From positions 2,129,001 through 2,193,000 of the forward strand of contig OW285188.1 in assembly GCA_935421135.1 (NCBI GenBank): DNA of 64,000 nucleotides, in the 5' to 3' direction. This document shows, one piece after another, positions 13,501 through 24,700 of this stretch; within the stretch, counting starts at the first letter, position 1, and every line of letters starts with the position of its first letter. A program made the position numbers and the translations under genes. The DNA comes from Bugulina stolonifera (taxonomy: Eukaryota > Bryozoa > Gymnolaemata > Cheilostomatida > Bugulidae). Under the pieces are notes generated by a model. That model saw only the letters and a list, made by a program, of their open reading frames with translations. It had not been told where the DNA came from and searched no databases.

Positions 13501-16500
13501 CTGTGGGGACCGCTAACTATATTATTTTGACTGTGTGCATGTGTCACTTTCTATAAGAGCACTTGTGGGGTCCGCTACCTGTCAAACTATATTATATTGA
13601 CTGTGTGCATGTGACACTTTCTATAAGAGTACTTGTGGGGTCCGCTACCTGTCAAACTATATAATATTGACTGTGTGCATGTGACACTTTCTATAAGAGT
13701 ACTTGTGGGGACTGCTACCTGTCCAACTATATTATATTGACTGTGTGCATGTGACACTTTCTATTAGAACACCTGTGGGGACCACTAACTATATTATATT
13801 GACTGTGTGCATGTGTCACTTTCTATAAGAGCACTTGTGGGGTCCGCTAACTATATTATATTGACTGTGTGCATGTGTCACTTTCTATAAGAGCACTTGT
13901 GGGGACCGCTAACTATATTATATTGACTGTGTGCACGTGTCACTTTCTATAAGAGCACTTGTGGGGTCCGCTACCTGTCAAACTATACTATATTGACGGT
14001 GTGCATGTGTAACCTTCTATAAGAGTACTTGTGGGGTCCGCTACCTGTCAAACTATATTATATTGACTGTGTGCATGTGACACTGTCTATAAGAGTACTT
14101 GTGGGGTCCGCTACCTGTCAAACTATATTATATTGACTGTGTGCATGTGACACTTTCTATTAGAACACCTGTGGGGACCGCTAACTATATTATATTGACT
14201 GTGTGCATGTGTCACTTTCTATAAGAGCACTTGTGGGGTCCGCTACCTGTCAAACTGCATCATATTGGCTGTGTGCATGTGACACTTTCTATAACAGCAC
14301 TTGTGGGGCCCGCTACCTGTCAAACTATATAATATTGACTGTGTACATGTGTCACTTTCTAAAAGAGTACTTGTGGGGGCCGCTAGCAGTCCAAATATGT
14401 TATATTGGCTGCGTGTGTGTGATACTCCTATTGATGGTCATTGTGGGGACCACCATCCGACTAAAGTTATTGTATTCGCTGTGTGCATGACATGGTTTCT
14501 ATGGCAGTACTTGTGAGGTCCGCTAGCAGTCTAACTATATTATATTGAGTGTGTGCATGTGTAACTTTCTATAAAAGCGCTTGTGGGGTTCGCTACCTGT
14601 CTAACTATATTATATTGACTGTGTGCATGTGACACTTTCTATAAGAGCACTTGTGGGGCCCGCTACCTATCAAACTATATTATATCGACTGTGTGCATGT
14701 GTAACTTTCTATAAAAGCACTTGTGGGGTCCGCTACCTGTCAAACTATATTATATTGACTGTGTGCATGTGACACTTTCTATAAGAGCACCTGTGGGGTC
14801 CGCTACCTGTCAAACTATACTATATTGACTGTGTGCATGTGACACTTTCTATAAGAGCACTTGTGGGGACCGCTAACCGTCTAACTATATAATATTGACT
14901 GTGTACATGTGTCACTTTCTAAAAGAGTACTTGTGGGGACCGCTAGCAGTCCAACTATGTTATATTGGCTGCGTGTGTGTGATACTCCTATTGATGGTCA
15001 TTGTGGGGACCACCATCCGACTAAAGTTATTGTATTCGCTGTGTGCATGACATGGTTTCTATGGCAGTACTTGTGAGGTCCGCTAGCAGTCTAACTATAT
15101 TATATTGAGTGTGTGCATGTGTAACTTTCTATAAAAGCGCTTGTGGGGTCCGCTACCTGTCTAACTATATTATATTGGCTGTGTGCGTGTGACACATTCT
15201 ATTAGAGTACTTGTGGGGTCCGCTAACTATAATATTATATGGACTGTGTGCATGTGACACTTTCTATAAGAGCACTTGTGGGGTCCGCTACCTGTCAAAC
15301 TATATTATATTAACTGTGTGCGTGTGACACTTTCTATTAGAGTACTTGTGGGGTCCGCTAACTATAATATTATATGGACTTTGTGCATGGGTAACTTTCT
15401 ATAAGAGCCCTTTTGGGGTCCGCTACCTGTCAAACTATATTATATTGACTGTGTGCGTGTATAACTTTCTATAAGAGCACTTGTGGGGTCCGCTACCTGT
15501 CAACCTATATTATATTGACTGTGTGCATGTGTAACTTTCTATAAGAGTACTTGTGGGGACCACTAGTACTCTAACTATATTATATTGACTGTGTGCATGT
15601 GATACTTTCTATAAGAGTACTTGCGGGGACCGCTAGCAGTCTAACTATATTATATTGAGTGTGTGCATGTGTAACTTTCTATAAAAACGCTTGTGGGGTC
15701 CGCTACCTGTCTAACTATATTATATTGACTGTGTGCATGTGACACTTTCTATAAGAGCACTTGTGGGGCCCGCTACCTATCAAACTATATTATATCGACT
15801 GTGTGCATGTGTAACTTTCTATAAGAGCACTTGTGGGGTCCGCTACCTGTCAAACTATATTATATTGACTGTGTGCATGTGACACTTTCTATAAGAGCAC
15901 TTGTGGGGTCTGCTACCTGTCAAACTATACTATATTGACTGTGTGCATGTGACACTTTCTATAAGAGCACTTGTGGGGACCGCTAACCATCTAACTATAT
16001 AATATTGACTGTGTACATGTGTCACTTTCTAAAAGAGTACTTGTGGGGACCGCTAGCAGTCCAACTATGTTATATTGGCTGCGTGTGTGTGATACTCCTA
16101 TTGATGGTCATTGTGGGGACCACCATCCGACTAAAGTTATTCTATTCGCTGTGTGCATGACATGATTTCTATGGCAGTACTTGTGGGGTCCGCTAGCAGT
16201 CTAACTATATTATATTGACTGTGTGCATGTGATACTTTCTATAAGAGTACTTGCGGGGACCGCTAGCAGCCTAACTATATTATATTGAGTGTGTGCATGT
16301 GATACTCTCTATCAGAGCATTTGTGGGGACCACTCACAGTCCAGTTATGTCTTATTGACTGTATGCTTAGAATACTTTATTTAGTACAATCATGTAGTTA
16401 TTGCAGGATCGTTTAGTGGTGAGTCATGTTATATATTTATATGATGTTCTCTTTCTCTTGCAGCATCTGGAGAGTGTTTAAGTTTTAGCATAACTTGTGT

Positions 16501-19500
16501 TTCATGTACGGAAGTTAGATTAGGCTTGAAAGTGGTCATGATATATCTAAATAAATTAGATGATATTGCTCACACCTATACATTTTTTGTACGTGTATAT
16601 GTCTATTAGTGATAATGTATTTTTAGGCAAAGAAATTTAGGCCTACTTTTGAGCGGCAGGAGACTTGTTTCAAGTCCATTAAAATGCCAGCCCCCAACTG
16701 TGGTTTGAATCCGAGGCGCCTATGATAGGTAGTAGCCTAGCACAGTGATTTGAAACAAGTCTCTGACCGCTCAAAAATAACTTTCCTTGCCTAAAAATAC
16801 ATAATAATATATAAAAGATGGCCAAACACTCTAACATCTTATATATATACATGTACATAACAAGGTGGCCGTAGTAAGAGTGGTGTATTGAGTGAAGTCC
16901 GCTCAGGGCATGTCTATTGCTCACTGGTGAAGCTTCCTTTTTAAGGCTGTTTAGGTGGTGTAGTGGTGGCATGTTCTGTTCACTGCGCTGGCGATTCGGT
17001 TCCGTGGAGGCACCAGTCAGAGACTAAATTTTTATTGATTTTAAAAAGCTATCTCCGAATGCTCAAAGATAAAATTTTTTCCGTAAAAATGCATCATTAT
17101 GTGCAGAAATGGCCACCCCCCCCCCCCCCCCCAACACCCTATCCTTGTGACGTAGTTTCATTAAGGTCATGCTTATAACAATTAAAGGGAAGTGGGATAG
17201 GAGAGTGCCTATCCTTTTAACAAGAGGTCATGGGAAGAGAGCTTATATTGACCCTCTGGGAAACAGCCAGAATACCCACCAAAAATCCCTAAGTCATTTC
17301 CTTACCTAGCAACGCCATGCCATGCAAGGCTCATAGGCATTGAAGCAAATTGCAGAAAACTTCTCACAAATCCAAAGGCCAGAGGGCATTCCTAGTACTA
17401 AAATTCCAAAATATGTTGCCACAATATCCCTGACAGGTGTGTAGACAAAAAGAATTTGCCACTGTTCGAATATTTTAGTTAGAACCAGGGCGTCCTGAAA
17501 ACATTTGAACCCCAATTCTCAACCCGAAAACCCAAACTAATGTTTTTGAAACACCTTGTTTTTAACATTTATGGAATGCTTCTTTACCAGCAAAAGCTTT
17601 ACAATGGGGTGAATTTTGCTCTGTCAAAACATAAACAAGCGCTACGGTTGTTGCAAAGTTGCTCGAGGCAAAGACTTTTCTCCCTATGGCCATGCAATGG
17701 TTAACAATACCTTGCCAAGACTTTATATTACCGTTGCAACCTTATGTTTGGTGAGCAACACAGCTTTATGCTAAGTGATACAAGTGAAAAGGCTTGCCAT
17801 AAGACTTGACATAACACTACATGTGTGTATATTTCTTCCCACTTGAAGGCTCCAGTCTCTGGCAACTACCATGGCTGACAAGGATTCTTCATCCAATTCA
17901 ACAATATTTTTCACCAACATCCAAGAAAGAGCTTTTTGAAAGACCACAATTTGGTCTTATACATGTAGATAGGCTGGATTGCTGTTCTAGACCTTTCCAG
18001 GGTGCCTTGGCGGCGCCCTGGACCCCTGGCATGTTTACTTTGCCATCCCTCTGGCAATTTTCTAGAAACCCCTCTGAATTGTCTTCTCTTGGCGTGTGCA
18101 TGACTACTTTTTGGGGACCATTTTGCACAAACACAGCTATGTGTGCAACTAGCGGACCCCGCTTTTATTCAGAAATGCAGATGGTTATGCGGTCCCCACT
18201 TTGTGGACTTCTAGCAGATGACACTTTTTGCACGGTGCCCGCAACTGTTATCTCATCTGCAAAATATTATGAAAGTGCGTTGCCTGGACCCCACAACTGT
18301 TTTGAAGTATTGTGGCCACAATTACCAAAATGAAATTATATGAAAATGGTTTTCTTGGTTGGTGAGAAGTTGTCTTTTCAATGAGCCAATAAACAAGCTC
18401 CTAGCCCTTCTAGAAGTGGTGGTCCCCGGAATACGCACTTGGGTCAGATGTCCCCGCAACTGTCGTCTCACCCGTATAGGTGTGCAGTGATGTATAAATA
18501 TACACTACCAGTATATACTGTACAGAGTGTAGGCTACATACTATTTTGCATATGTATGTACACACAGTCATACTTGTACCCTACATATATTATTTATAGT
18601 ACACAGTATTATATAATATATTGAATCATGGTGCCATGGGTACATGGGTATATATACTTTATACATGTAGCAGTCTACAATCTGCATCATGCACATCATG
18701 TACAAGTACACACCATTCCAGGATGGTAAGTAGGACAATACACAATGTAGTGTAAAAATTAAAATTAATATTCTAATTATAGGCTTAGTATAAAACACAT
18801 ATGTAGATATAATAGGAGCATTATGTTATATCTACATTTGTTCATCTCAACTGTGAGATTAAATATTCTAATATATAACATGTTATGTTTCAAGTTATTG
18901 AATGAATTTAAATATGATTTTAGAATGCTGTAATTAATAATTTACATCTACATGTATAATAGGAACAATCTGTAGACCGTACCAGTATAATAATTGATAT
19001 GTGTGTGTGATAAGATAACATGGGCATGGGTAGCAATGTAACACTATATACCAATCAAATGATATTTATAAAACCTATACTGGATAATACTACCAGTATA
19101 GGTGCAGACTGCATGCACAGCTATGTACATGTACATAATTTAGTATTTATACTAATGTATACGAGTACATGCACATGTATGCATGTGTATATACAATGTA
19201 ATGGTACATGTACATACATAAATACAATACCATATACAGTATACATATGTACAAGTATATGCTAATTCACATAGTATGGCTACAGCCAAATATCAGAATA
19301 CACTATGAGAGAATGGACATACATGTACAGCACTTACGTTAGTATCATGTTATCCACTGACTTGAGGTGCTTGTACCACCAGTACCGTAGAAATAAAGAC
19401 AGTTTTAATGCAATCCTTATCTTCCTCTTTAACTTCCACTACAACATAGGAAATAATAAGACCATCCATTCTAGAGTTGAGCCAAAAGAAGGGCTAAATT

Positions 19501-19959
19501 TGTTCTATACGGTGTTTAGACAGTCATAGTACGTCTGACTAGTGGTGTGCTGTGTGTGCTCCCTATATTTTTTTTATTCATCTAATTGACAACTTATACA
19601 GTCATGTAGGAGTGCTAATACAATACATTATTTACCCGTTTTAGTTTTTTTGCGGTGTCATCCTGGAACAGGCGTTTCCATTTGTCAGTTATGCGAACAG
19701 TGGATGCACCAGCTTTCATCAAAGACTGTCTGCGCAAGTCAATAGACATCCTGTGCTGTTGATGAGCTCCTCCAGGCTTTCTGGTCGTAGAGGAAGGCGA
19801 GCGATTCCAAGACACAGGAGATCTGTTGGATGATTTAGAAACCAATGACTGTTTCCTCATCCGCAGCGCCTCCAAACTGCTCCTCGGTGTAGAATGGAGA
19901 CTTTCCAGTGATGGAACAGACACGGTTCTAGAGGTCTTGTGTCCTTCTTTGTCAGCCAT
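1538..19959 (-). CDS. CNBD2: CNBD2-like cyclic nucleotide-binding domain protein
   Basis: Minus-strand exons read by eye: 19636-19959 (ATG 19959), 19338-19438, 11169-11349, 10431-10593, 10136-10206, 8830-8913, 8563-8633, 7381-7458, 6962-7022, 5558-5679, 4997-5237, 4659-4749, 3381-3428, 2442-2512, about 2175-2317 and 1538-1813 (stop). Phases agree at every junction except the one between the last two internal exons (2442 and 2317), where the simplest boundaries do not keep frame. That junction is unresolved. The product is about 708 residues. It has a Ser/Arg-rich N-terminus, then a cAMP/cGMP-binding beta-roll ending in the phosphate-cassette motif LGRGESFGEL, then a second partial roll (SEWLYVIKSGSVDVLKKL), and a charged C-terminal half. 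Family knowledge: the CNBD2 (Cris) protein of mouse binds cAMP and is needed for sperm function. The cassette has FGEL and a following Arg (SERQSS), but Ser replaces the usual small residues, so ligand binding is uncertain. The human protein is somewhat shorter, from memory. Confidence 0.85.
3679..3818. repeat. 22-bp minisatellite (TACATACATGTACAACATAC core)
   Basis: About six head-to-tail copies, embedded in a wider TACAT-rich tract from 3440 to 3850. It lies in the intron between exons 12 and 13 of the CNBD2-like gene, 250 bp upstream (in transcript sense) of exon 13. Confidence 0.9.
4206..4508. repeat. 58-bp minisatellite, about five copies
   Basis: Each unit carries the near-palindrome GATACTAATCCTAGTATC followed by a GT-rich tail (GTGTGTGTAGTGTGTAGT). 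Copies are almost identical. The unit can form a small hairpin. It lies in an intron of the CNBD2-like gene. Confidence 0.92.
4758..4950. repeat. 24-bp minisatellite beside exon 12 acceptor
   Basis: Units of GAGACAGTATGTATATGTAT plus four bases, about eight copies. They fill most of the 247-bp intron between exons at 4997-5237 and 4659-4749, ending about 8 bp from the exon 12 acceptor (minus-strand AG at 4750-4751). Confidence 0.92.
5558..7458 (-). other. Second, partial cNMP-like roll, exons 8-10 of the CNBD2-like gene
   Basis: Exons 7381-7458, 6962-7022 and 5558-5679 give FPTHLLDINPKSFVFTYF, then RGAVMVKDSNYSEWLYVIKS, then GSVDVLKKLIKSEVTIDEVT. The WLYVIKSGSVDVL strand pair is typical of a cyclic-nucleotide roll. 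No FGE-type cassette follows, so this second roll looks structural. Exon 10 begins inside the edge of a 31-bp tandem array (see that entry). Confidence 0.8.
5667..6797. repeat. 31-bp minisatellite built on a splice acceptor
   Basis: About 36 copies of a 31-bp unit (plus-strand core CCCTATATAACAGAGTATTA then CATCTACAATG). On the minus strand each unit reads ATATAGGGCA followed by TTGTAGATGTA. This copies the exon 10 acceptor ATATAG and the exon's first codons (GGC AGT GTA GAT GTA). The array therefore begins inside coding exon 10 and extends into the preceding intron. Confidence 0.95.
7672..8002. repeat. 36-bp minisatellite (ACACATGTATACAGTGTACA core)
   Basis: About nine copies alternating CCTACCATGTACTACT and CTTACCAAGTACTACT variants, so neighbouring pairs form a 72-bp higher-order unit. 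It lies in intron 7 of the CNBD2-like gene. Period 36 leaves several long spurious ORFs. Confidence 0.93.
8087..8192. repeat. 51-bp direct duplication
   Basis: Two copies of a segment beginning TGTGACGGCATCAGTATAGA, separated by no spacer and differing by a 2-bp insertion and one substitution near the end. Intronic. Confidence 0.9.
8636..8738. repeat. ACATGTAACATATA short tandem tract
   Basis: Irregular repeats of ACATGTA and ACATATA. The tract supplies the polypyrimidine-side sequence of the exon 7 acceptor on the minus strand (TTACATGTTACAG, exon edge at 8633). Confidence 0.88.
9083..9524. mobile_element. GC-rich fold-back element, inverted repeats about 110 bp
   Basis: The left arm (9083 on: GCTGCTGGGGTGGGTCC, then CAGCCTTAGGC) matches the reverse complement of the right arm (ending 9524: GGGACCCGCCCCGGCAGC). 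The inner ends share GTTGGAACTC-GGCTATG. The element is far richer in GC than its surroundings and lies in intron 5 of the CNBD2-like gene. No coding capacity or clear target duplication was seen. Confidence 0.75.
9645..9752. repeat. 14-bp minisatellite GACCGTTAACCGCA
   Basis: About seven copies with scattered substitutions. The 12-mer GACCGTTAACCG also occurs inside the satellite at 12108-12120. It lies in intron 5 of the CNBD2-like gene. Confidence 0.93.
10716..11168. repeat. 45/51-bp minisatellite on the exon 3 donor
   Basis: About ten units (plus-strand core AGTATATAGGAGTAATGTTA). Unit lengths 45 and 51 are multiples of three, so the minus strand stays open through the array, repeating VSTNITPIYSSLVYS. 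The first unit overlaps the end and 5' splice site of CNBD2-like exon 3: exon AGTGCACTAT|GTTAGTACTA against unit AGTGTACTCTGTCAGTACTA. Confidence 0.93.
11377..11532. repeat. TAGTGTATA / CACACGTACCATA short tandem tracts
   Basis: Irregular TAGTGTATAC repeats are followed by 13-bp ACCATACACACGT repeats and a CA tract. They lie immediately upstream (transcript sense) of the exon 3 acceptor at 11349. Confidence 0.88.
12104..12412. repeat. Divergent block of the 70-bp GTGGGGACC satellite
   Basis: About five diverged units, each with TTGTGGGGACCG, an AT-rich middle (TATTATATTGA) and GTGTGCATGTGA. The order of parts matches the main array at 13309. Confidence 0.85.
12636..12855. mobile_element. Truncated relative of the 47148-47414 MITE
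   Basis: Starts ATGTCTTCGGGAACTAAA and shares with 47148-47414 a series of segments in the same order, including ATTTTCGCGCGAAG(A), GGTTTCGTCCGGCC and CTTGTGATTTTTATTTG. The right inverted end is not found, so this copy is truncated or decayed. It is nested in the large element at 11632-18468. Confidence 0.7.
13309..16345. repeat. 70-bp satellite array with higher-order structure
   Basis: Roughly 44 units of about 70 bp. Each contains ACTTGTGGGG(A/T)CCGCTA, CTGTCAAACTATATTATATT and GACTGTGTGCATGTGACACT. Shorter units (about 57 bp) lack the CCTGTCAA segment. A divergent multi-unit block, recognisable by GATACTCCTATTGATGGTCA, recurs near 14415, 14983 and 16093, showing amplification of several units at once. 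No coding function is seen. Confidence 0.95.
16612..16808. mobile_element. 197-bp hairpin element (MITE-like)
   Basis: The left arm ATGTATTTTTAGGCAAAGAA ... TTTTGAGCGGCAGGAGACTT pairs with the right arm ending TTGCCTAAAAATACATAATA. Arms are about 55 bp and imperfect. The central loop includes GGTTTGAATCC, which resembles a tRNA B box by chance or descent. Confidence 0.7.
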
Positions 19960-21729
19960 GGTTACTAAAGTGTATATAATGACAGGGAATGCAGGTAAAC
20001 ACAGCAACTCTACAGATAGTTGCAGATTTACACTTACTTAGCACTTCTCTGGTGAGTGCGTAACTGAGGGTCCACTAGAAAAAGGTGGATGGTAGTGAAG
20101 TACATATATGGTGCGCAGTATCAAGTGGTACATGGAAGCATGTGGCTGGGTGCCAGAGAAACCAATTAATTGAATTGAAACATTTATTGAAAAAAACTTT
20201 AATAAGGGTTGGCAGACCCAGCCTCAGCTGACTTATTGTTTTAGAAACTTTAATTGGTTATTATTACTTTTACATACTCTACCTTATGTTTGCTGTATAG
20301 CCCATTAATTGCTACATTAGAGGAATACACCCAGATTTAAGTCATGAATAAGAAATGCCATGATAGCCTGTTAGTAATGTATATTACAGTGTGAGATATG
20401 TCTTCATCAGCAATAATATTCTAAATTGAAAATACTTACATGTACACAGAGTAGTTCAAATATTTCCAACCAAACAGTCAGTTTACAGATGGAGCGTATT
20501 ATAGATGCAAATCCTTTACAGATAGGTGTGAGTTATAAGGGAAGTAGATACACAACCATATATATGCCTCCCTTACTGATTAATGCAAACGCATGTCATA
20601 TATATGGGAATCGCAAGTAATAATGGTTGTTATTATAGTGATAATGCTGGCTAGATACCATTCAGCTAATAGAAGTCACCATTATCACCCACTATTGAGA
20701 TGTGTATAGAACACGTTCATATCAGTTGATCAATAACCCAATAAGAGTATACAAATGAAGTAATCCCCAACATAAAACACTCGTGATAAACTAATTGCTC
20801 TTTGTTTTTTGTTGATTTTGTTGAACAAACGATTGACAGAAAGTCTATAAAGTTGCATTGAGTATTAATTGCAGATGTTTGTTGGTTTAGGTAATAAAAG
20901 GCCCGCAGCTAATGGTATTATCTGCAGAGTGGTGTAGTGCAGTAGGTATGTTGGCCTATAGCATAGTACAATTATAGGTATGATGGCCCATTGCATAGTG
21001 CAGTAGGTATGATGGCCCACAGCTTAGATATTATTCAGTTCAGATTCTGATACTAGACTAAAGCTCCCTGTAGTGCGTGTAGGGCTAGGTAATCAGATAC
21101 ACTTACTGTGACTGCACCTTTGATAATTCATAGCAAATTAGGTTCTTTTTGGTTAATTTACCCGAAGCTGTCTAACAAGGTTACTCTAGTACATAGTATA
21201 AAGGCATCAGTTCTTTACACATGGGAGTTGTCTCACATATTAGTCTTGTAATCTAATTAAATAGAAGACAACTCCGAATTGTTGACAAAGCGTAGTATGG
21301 CCACACATCAGTGTATACAATTGTATATAGTATTGCTGGGTAACATGGTTCCTCCCTTTTCATATGATAATAGCAAACTGATATATCACATGTATAGTTG
21401 TATTGTAGTGTAAACATAAGTTTGAATAATATACGATAAAATTACATACATTTTAAATAGATCAAAATATATTAGAAAGTATTGAAGAGACAAAGAATAT
21501 AAAACATCAACATATAGAAGGACTTTATAAGTTTATTACACATACAGCATTCAGTACCATCTAGACATTCAGGGCAGGTTTCAGTAAACTAAGCTTAGAT
21601 ATGTGGTACACATCCAGTACCTGTGTCTAAGTGTGTGTTTAATGAGTAGGTGGAGTCAGTACCTACATGTACATGTAGATGGTGTATGCATGTCTATGTG
21701 TATGTCTATGTGTATGTCTATGTGTATGT
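19960..21729. other. Spacer: CNBD2-like promoter side and TMED 3' flank
   Basis: No coding exon was recognised. The CNBD2-like gene is transcribed leftward from about 19960, so its promoter should be here. The TMED 3' UTR enters from the right. A short repeated phrase (TAGGTATGATGGCCCA) occurs at 20940-21020. Otherwise the stretch is AT-rich and featureless. Confidence 0.5.
21532..21537 (-). terminator. Candidate poly(A) signal of TMED
   Basis: Minus-strand AATAAA about 190 bp past the TMED stop codon at 21730. Confidence 0.45.
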
Positions 21730-21738
21730 CTATGTGGA
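21686..21738. repeat. 12-bp repeat over the TMED stop codon
   Basis: Four copies of GTCTATGTGTAT. The first minus-strand copy overlaps the last codons and stop of TMED (GTG TCC ACA TAG), so the 3' UTR opens with repeated TAGACATACACA. Confidence 0.85.
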
Positions 21739-24700
21739 CACCTTCATGTTATGGGACTTGGCTGACTCATCAGAGAAGAGCTTCCTGATTGTATAGACCT
21801 GCATAACACTAGCTAGTACCATCACCACCAGCTGAGCACCTGCAGTGTAAAGCATACAGTCATACAAGTTGGTGTAACAAGGGAGTAGTAGCAGTTATCT
21901 ACTCTCTACATTCTACTGTCCACTGTAAAGCTTACCAATAATCACATAAGATAAGAAAACTTGTCCAACCAAACAAGGAAGGGGAGGTAATTCTACAATT
22001 AGCCTTTGCCTTAGATTATATTGTCAGCTCTGTGTGCATAATTATATCATGTACAGGATCCATCATTAGATTCATCTTATAGAGAAGTGGTGTAGTGAGT
22101 TTGTAATAAATGTTTGTCATATAGAGGAGTTGCCTTCTTTTCATTGCGTAAGTTGTCCACCCTTACCTCAAACCTAACATAGGGAAGGATTTACTACCAA
22201 TTTGAAGTAATTAATAACGACTTTTGTTTGTATTTTGTTGACCAATGATAATAAAAAACACTCAGCTGGGTAAATGTCATACCTGAGAACCAGTTCACTC
22301 TAGAGAAGTTTGCTCTTTGTACAATAAAATCTTTGACATTGGAGGTACGGATTGACTGCTGTAGGAACCTCATCTTCTGGGCGGACAACTGCATAGTTTC
22401 TATAGATTTCTACAAAGCATGGTGGGTCAAGTAATACAATATATAACATGCTACATTACACTATATGTCAGGGTTGGCCTGCCATACTGTGTCTTTAGTG
22501 TCAGACAGTGAGTGAGTTCATGAAGGTTGTCTACCCTAGGCTAGGGTAGGTAACCATAGAAGAATACAGTGTAGTGCACCCATATATAGCCAAAGAGACC
22601 AAGCTAAGCAGGGAATAGCATGCATTAAATAAGTTACCTTTACTAGTTGCAGCCAGTGGACTAGTTTAGAGGATAGCAACTGGCACCTGTTATAACCAGT
22701 CACCAGGAGTAGCAACAGGGCACCTGCTATAACCAGTCACCACGAAAAGGAAGTTGGACTGTTGTCACTAGTAGCCAGCTAGTAGCATATGTGCTAGTAG
22801 TGCTAGTAGTAGTAGTAGTAGTAGTTATGGGAGAGAATGGCAAAGAGTGAACTACCTGAAATAGAATAGATTGTGATGGCAGAGGGCAGGTGTTATATTC
22901 TCCTGACAAGCAAGGTGCTTGTGCAGTAGATTACTTGCCTAGATGCTGGTTTGATAGCAAAGCTTGAATACTACTGTATACAGCAGTCTATATACAGCCA
23001 GTTAGTGCATGAGCAGAGCAATTACATGTACATATACATGCCCCACACACATATACATACACACACATACTGAATAGAAACAGACGGATACACATAGCAG
23101 ACAGTAGCAGCGGAACACATTTAGATCCATTTCCATTTACTGTATAATTAATATGTAAGAGGCCACAGTGGGTGCATTTCTATGTACATAAACATAAGAA
23201 GGTGGATGGCACATATGAGAGAGTAGTTACCAAAAAACCTGTGAGTTGGCTCAAACTTTACAACAGTATCATTTCCCTTACCACCCACAATGAATGAATA
23301 CAGTATTGTATCCCTCCCCACGCATTGACGGCATCCTTACAGAGTAAAACTATACAATACAAATCAGTATCCTATAACAATAATCACAGCATAAAATGTT
23401 ACAAAAACATGAAAAACATGTGTTCAGATTAGCCCTCATTGTAATAATAATAGATTAGTGAATAAAATCAAACAAAACCTTGACAGCTGACACATATGTA
23501 AGGTGGTTGTCAGTGGTCACTCATATGGAACATTGACTAGACTCGCTTACCATTATCTCCTTGTTAGACATCTCCATAATAGTCTCCGCTTCCTCATTCT
23601 TGTTTTGCATTTCATCAAGGTGAAGGAAAGGCCACGTCTCATCCGGTACCTCAGAGTATACACCAGTATAGACAGATAGCTGATGTCTACTATACCTGTT
23701 GTCTATACAGATCTCGTATATCCCCTGCTCTTTTACATGCAATCTATAAGTACACACAGCATTTACAACAATCCACGCGGAAAACATACATGCCGTATAC
23801 ATGCAGTATATCAAGGAGGTACAAGTATCAACAATGTAGCCAGGGGCAGCGATATTCTAGTCTAAACACACTTCCTCTCCGAATCCGGACAGCAGATCAA
23901 CATGTACAGTCACTCACTGGTGTGTGTTGTGAGCTCTCCTTACGTCTGCCACTGCCATGTGGTTATTAGGAGACTTGATATAAAAGTTTACAGGTGTTTG
24001 GTCCAAAACCTAAAATATAACAATTAGTCTAAAACATCTCATTATTTCTAGTGTTACTACAACAGACCAGAGCCATTGAGTAGACTCAATGGCTCTGCAA
24101 CAGACTAAGTGGTAGTAAATAGTATATGGAAGTCAGTGTATATAGTGGTTGCAGTGTAACTCGAGTACCAGAGAAAGGAAGTACTATTTGCCTGTGCCCA
24201 TGATCGGTAATTTTGCTCATTTGTTGATGTATACCACCAGGGAAACATATTGATATCAACCCAAGTGTCGTGTCACTGTTATTGGAATATGACCTCATTT
24301 TTCTCGCATGAGTGTCGGCCCAACATTGGCACACGAAATAGGAACCCGGGATCATTCCTAAGCTTAGTGAGTCAATGTATTGGTGAAATAATGAGACTTG
24401 ATACTATGCCACAATATTTGGAACTAACATTACATCGAAATGTAATACTCGATGTCATACATGTATGCACAGCCTACCAATAATGTGGTAATGGTTTAGT
24501 GTGGCTAACCAATGTGGACCACATCACGGCATGCAAGTTTGAGCTAGTCCATGTCATGTTAAACTGTTATATCACCTCATTACCCCTACGCATTACTTCC
24601 TATGGCTAGACCTCGATACTCCTCATTTCTACTTAGACATGGCTAAATATTTAGGCTATACGAAATATTATTTCATCCTTTTAGAAAAATTAGTCGGCAT

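Larger units (their letters stand above)
11632..18468. mobile_element. Candidate 6.8-kb terminal-inverted-repeat element carrying a satellite
   Basis: The left end reads AGGCGACAGTTGCGGGGACA (11632 on). The reverse complement of the right end (to 18468) reads AGACGACAGTTGCGGGGACA. That is a 21-bp inverted repeat with one mismatch. Both 400-bp subterminal zones are crowded with GGGGACC or GGTCCCC words in both orientations, and the interior is dominated by a 70-bp satellite carrying GTGGGG(A/T)CC. Multiple copies of one motif near the ends is a known property of some DNA transposons whose transposase binds subterminal repeats. That link is inference here. No transposase ORF was recognised, no certain target duplication was found, and other repeats (12636, 16612) are nested within. 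It lies wholly inside intron 2 of the CNBD2-like gene. Confidence 0.55.

Noticed and set aside
13309..16345. CRISPR-like regular repeats
   Set aside because: Units are contiguous with no unique spacers, and the context is an animal intron.
16690..16715. B-box-like GGTTTGAATCC as a tRNA
   Set aside because: It lies in the loop of a hairpin element with no matching A box at the right distance.
16948..17020. tRNA gene or tRNA-derived SINE
   Set aside because: GGTGGTGTAGTGGTGGCA resembles an A box region, but no proper B box (GGTTCGAATCC) or cloverleaf can be formed.
17821..18333. 170-codon ORF as a transposase of the large element
   Set aside because: No recognisable catalytic or zinc-finger motif; composition reflects GGGGACC-type words; probably chance.
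24086..24355. Extra 5' exon of TMED
   Set aside because: Phases and family alignment (FEYQ joined to VLDQ) show exon 1 at 26976-27161 joins directly to 23918-24009.
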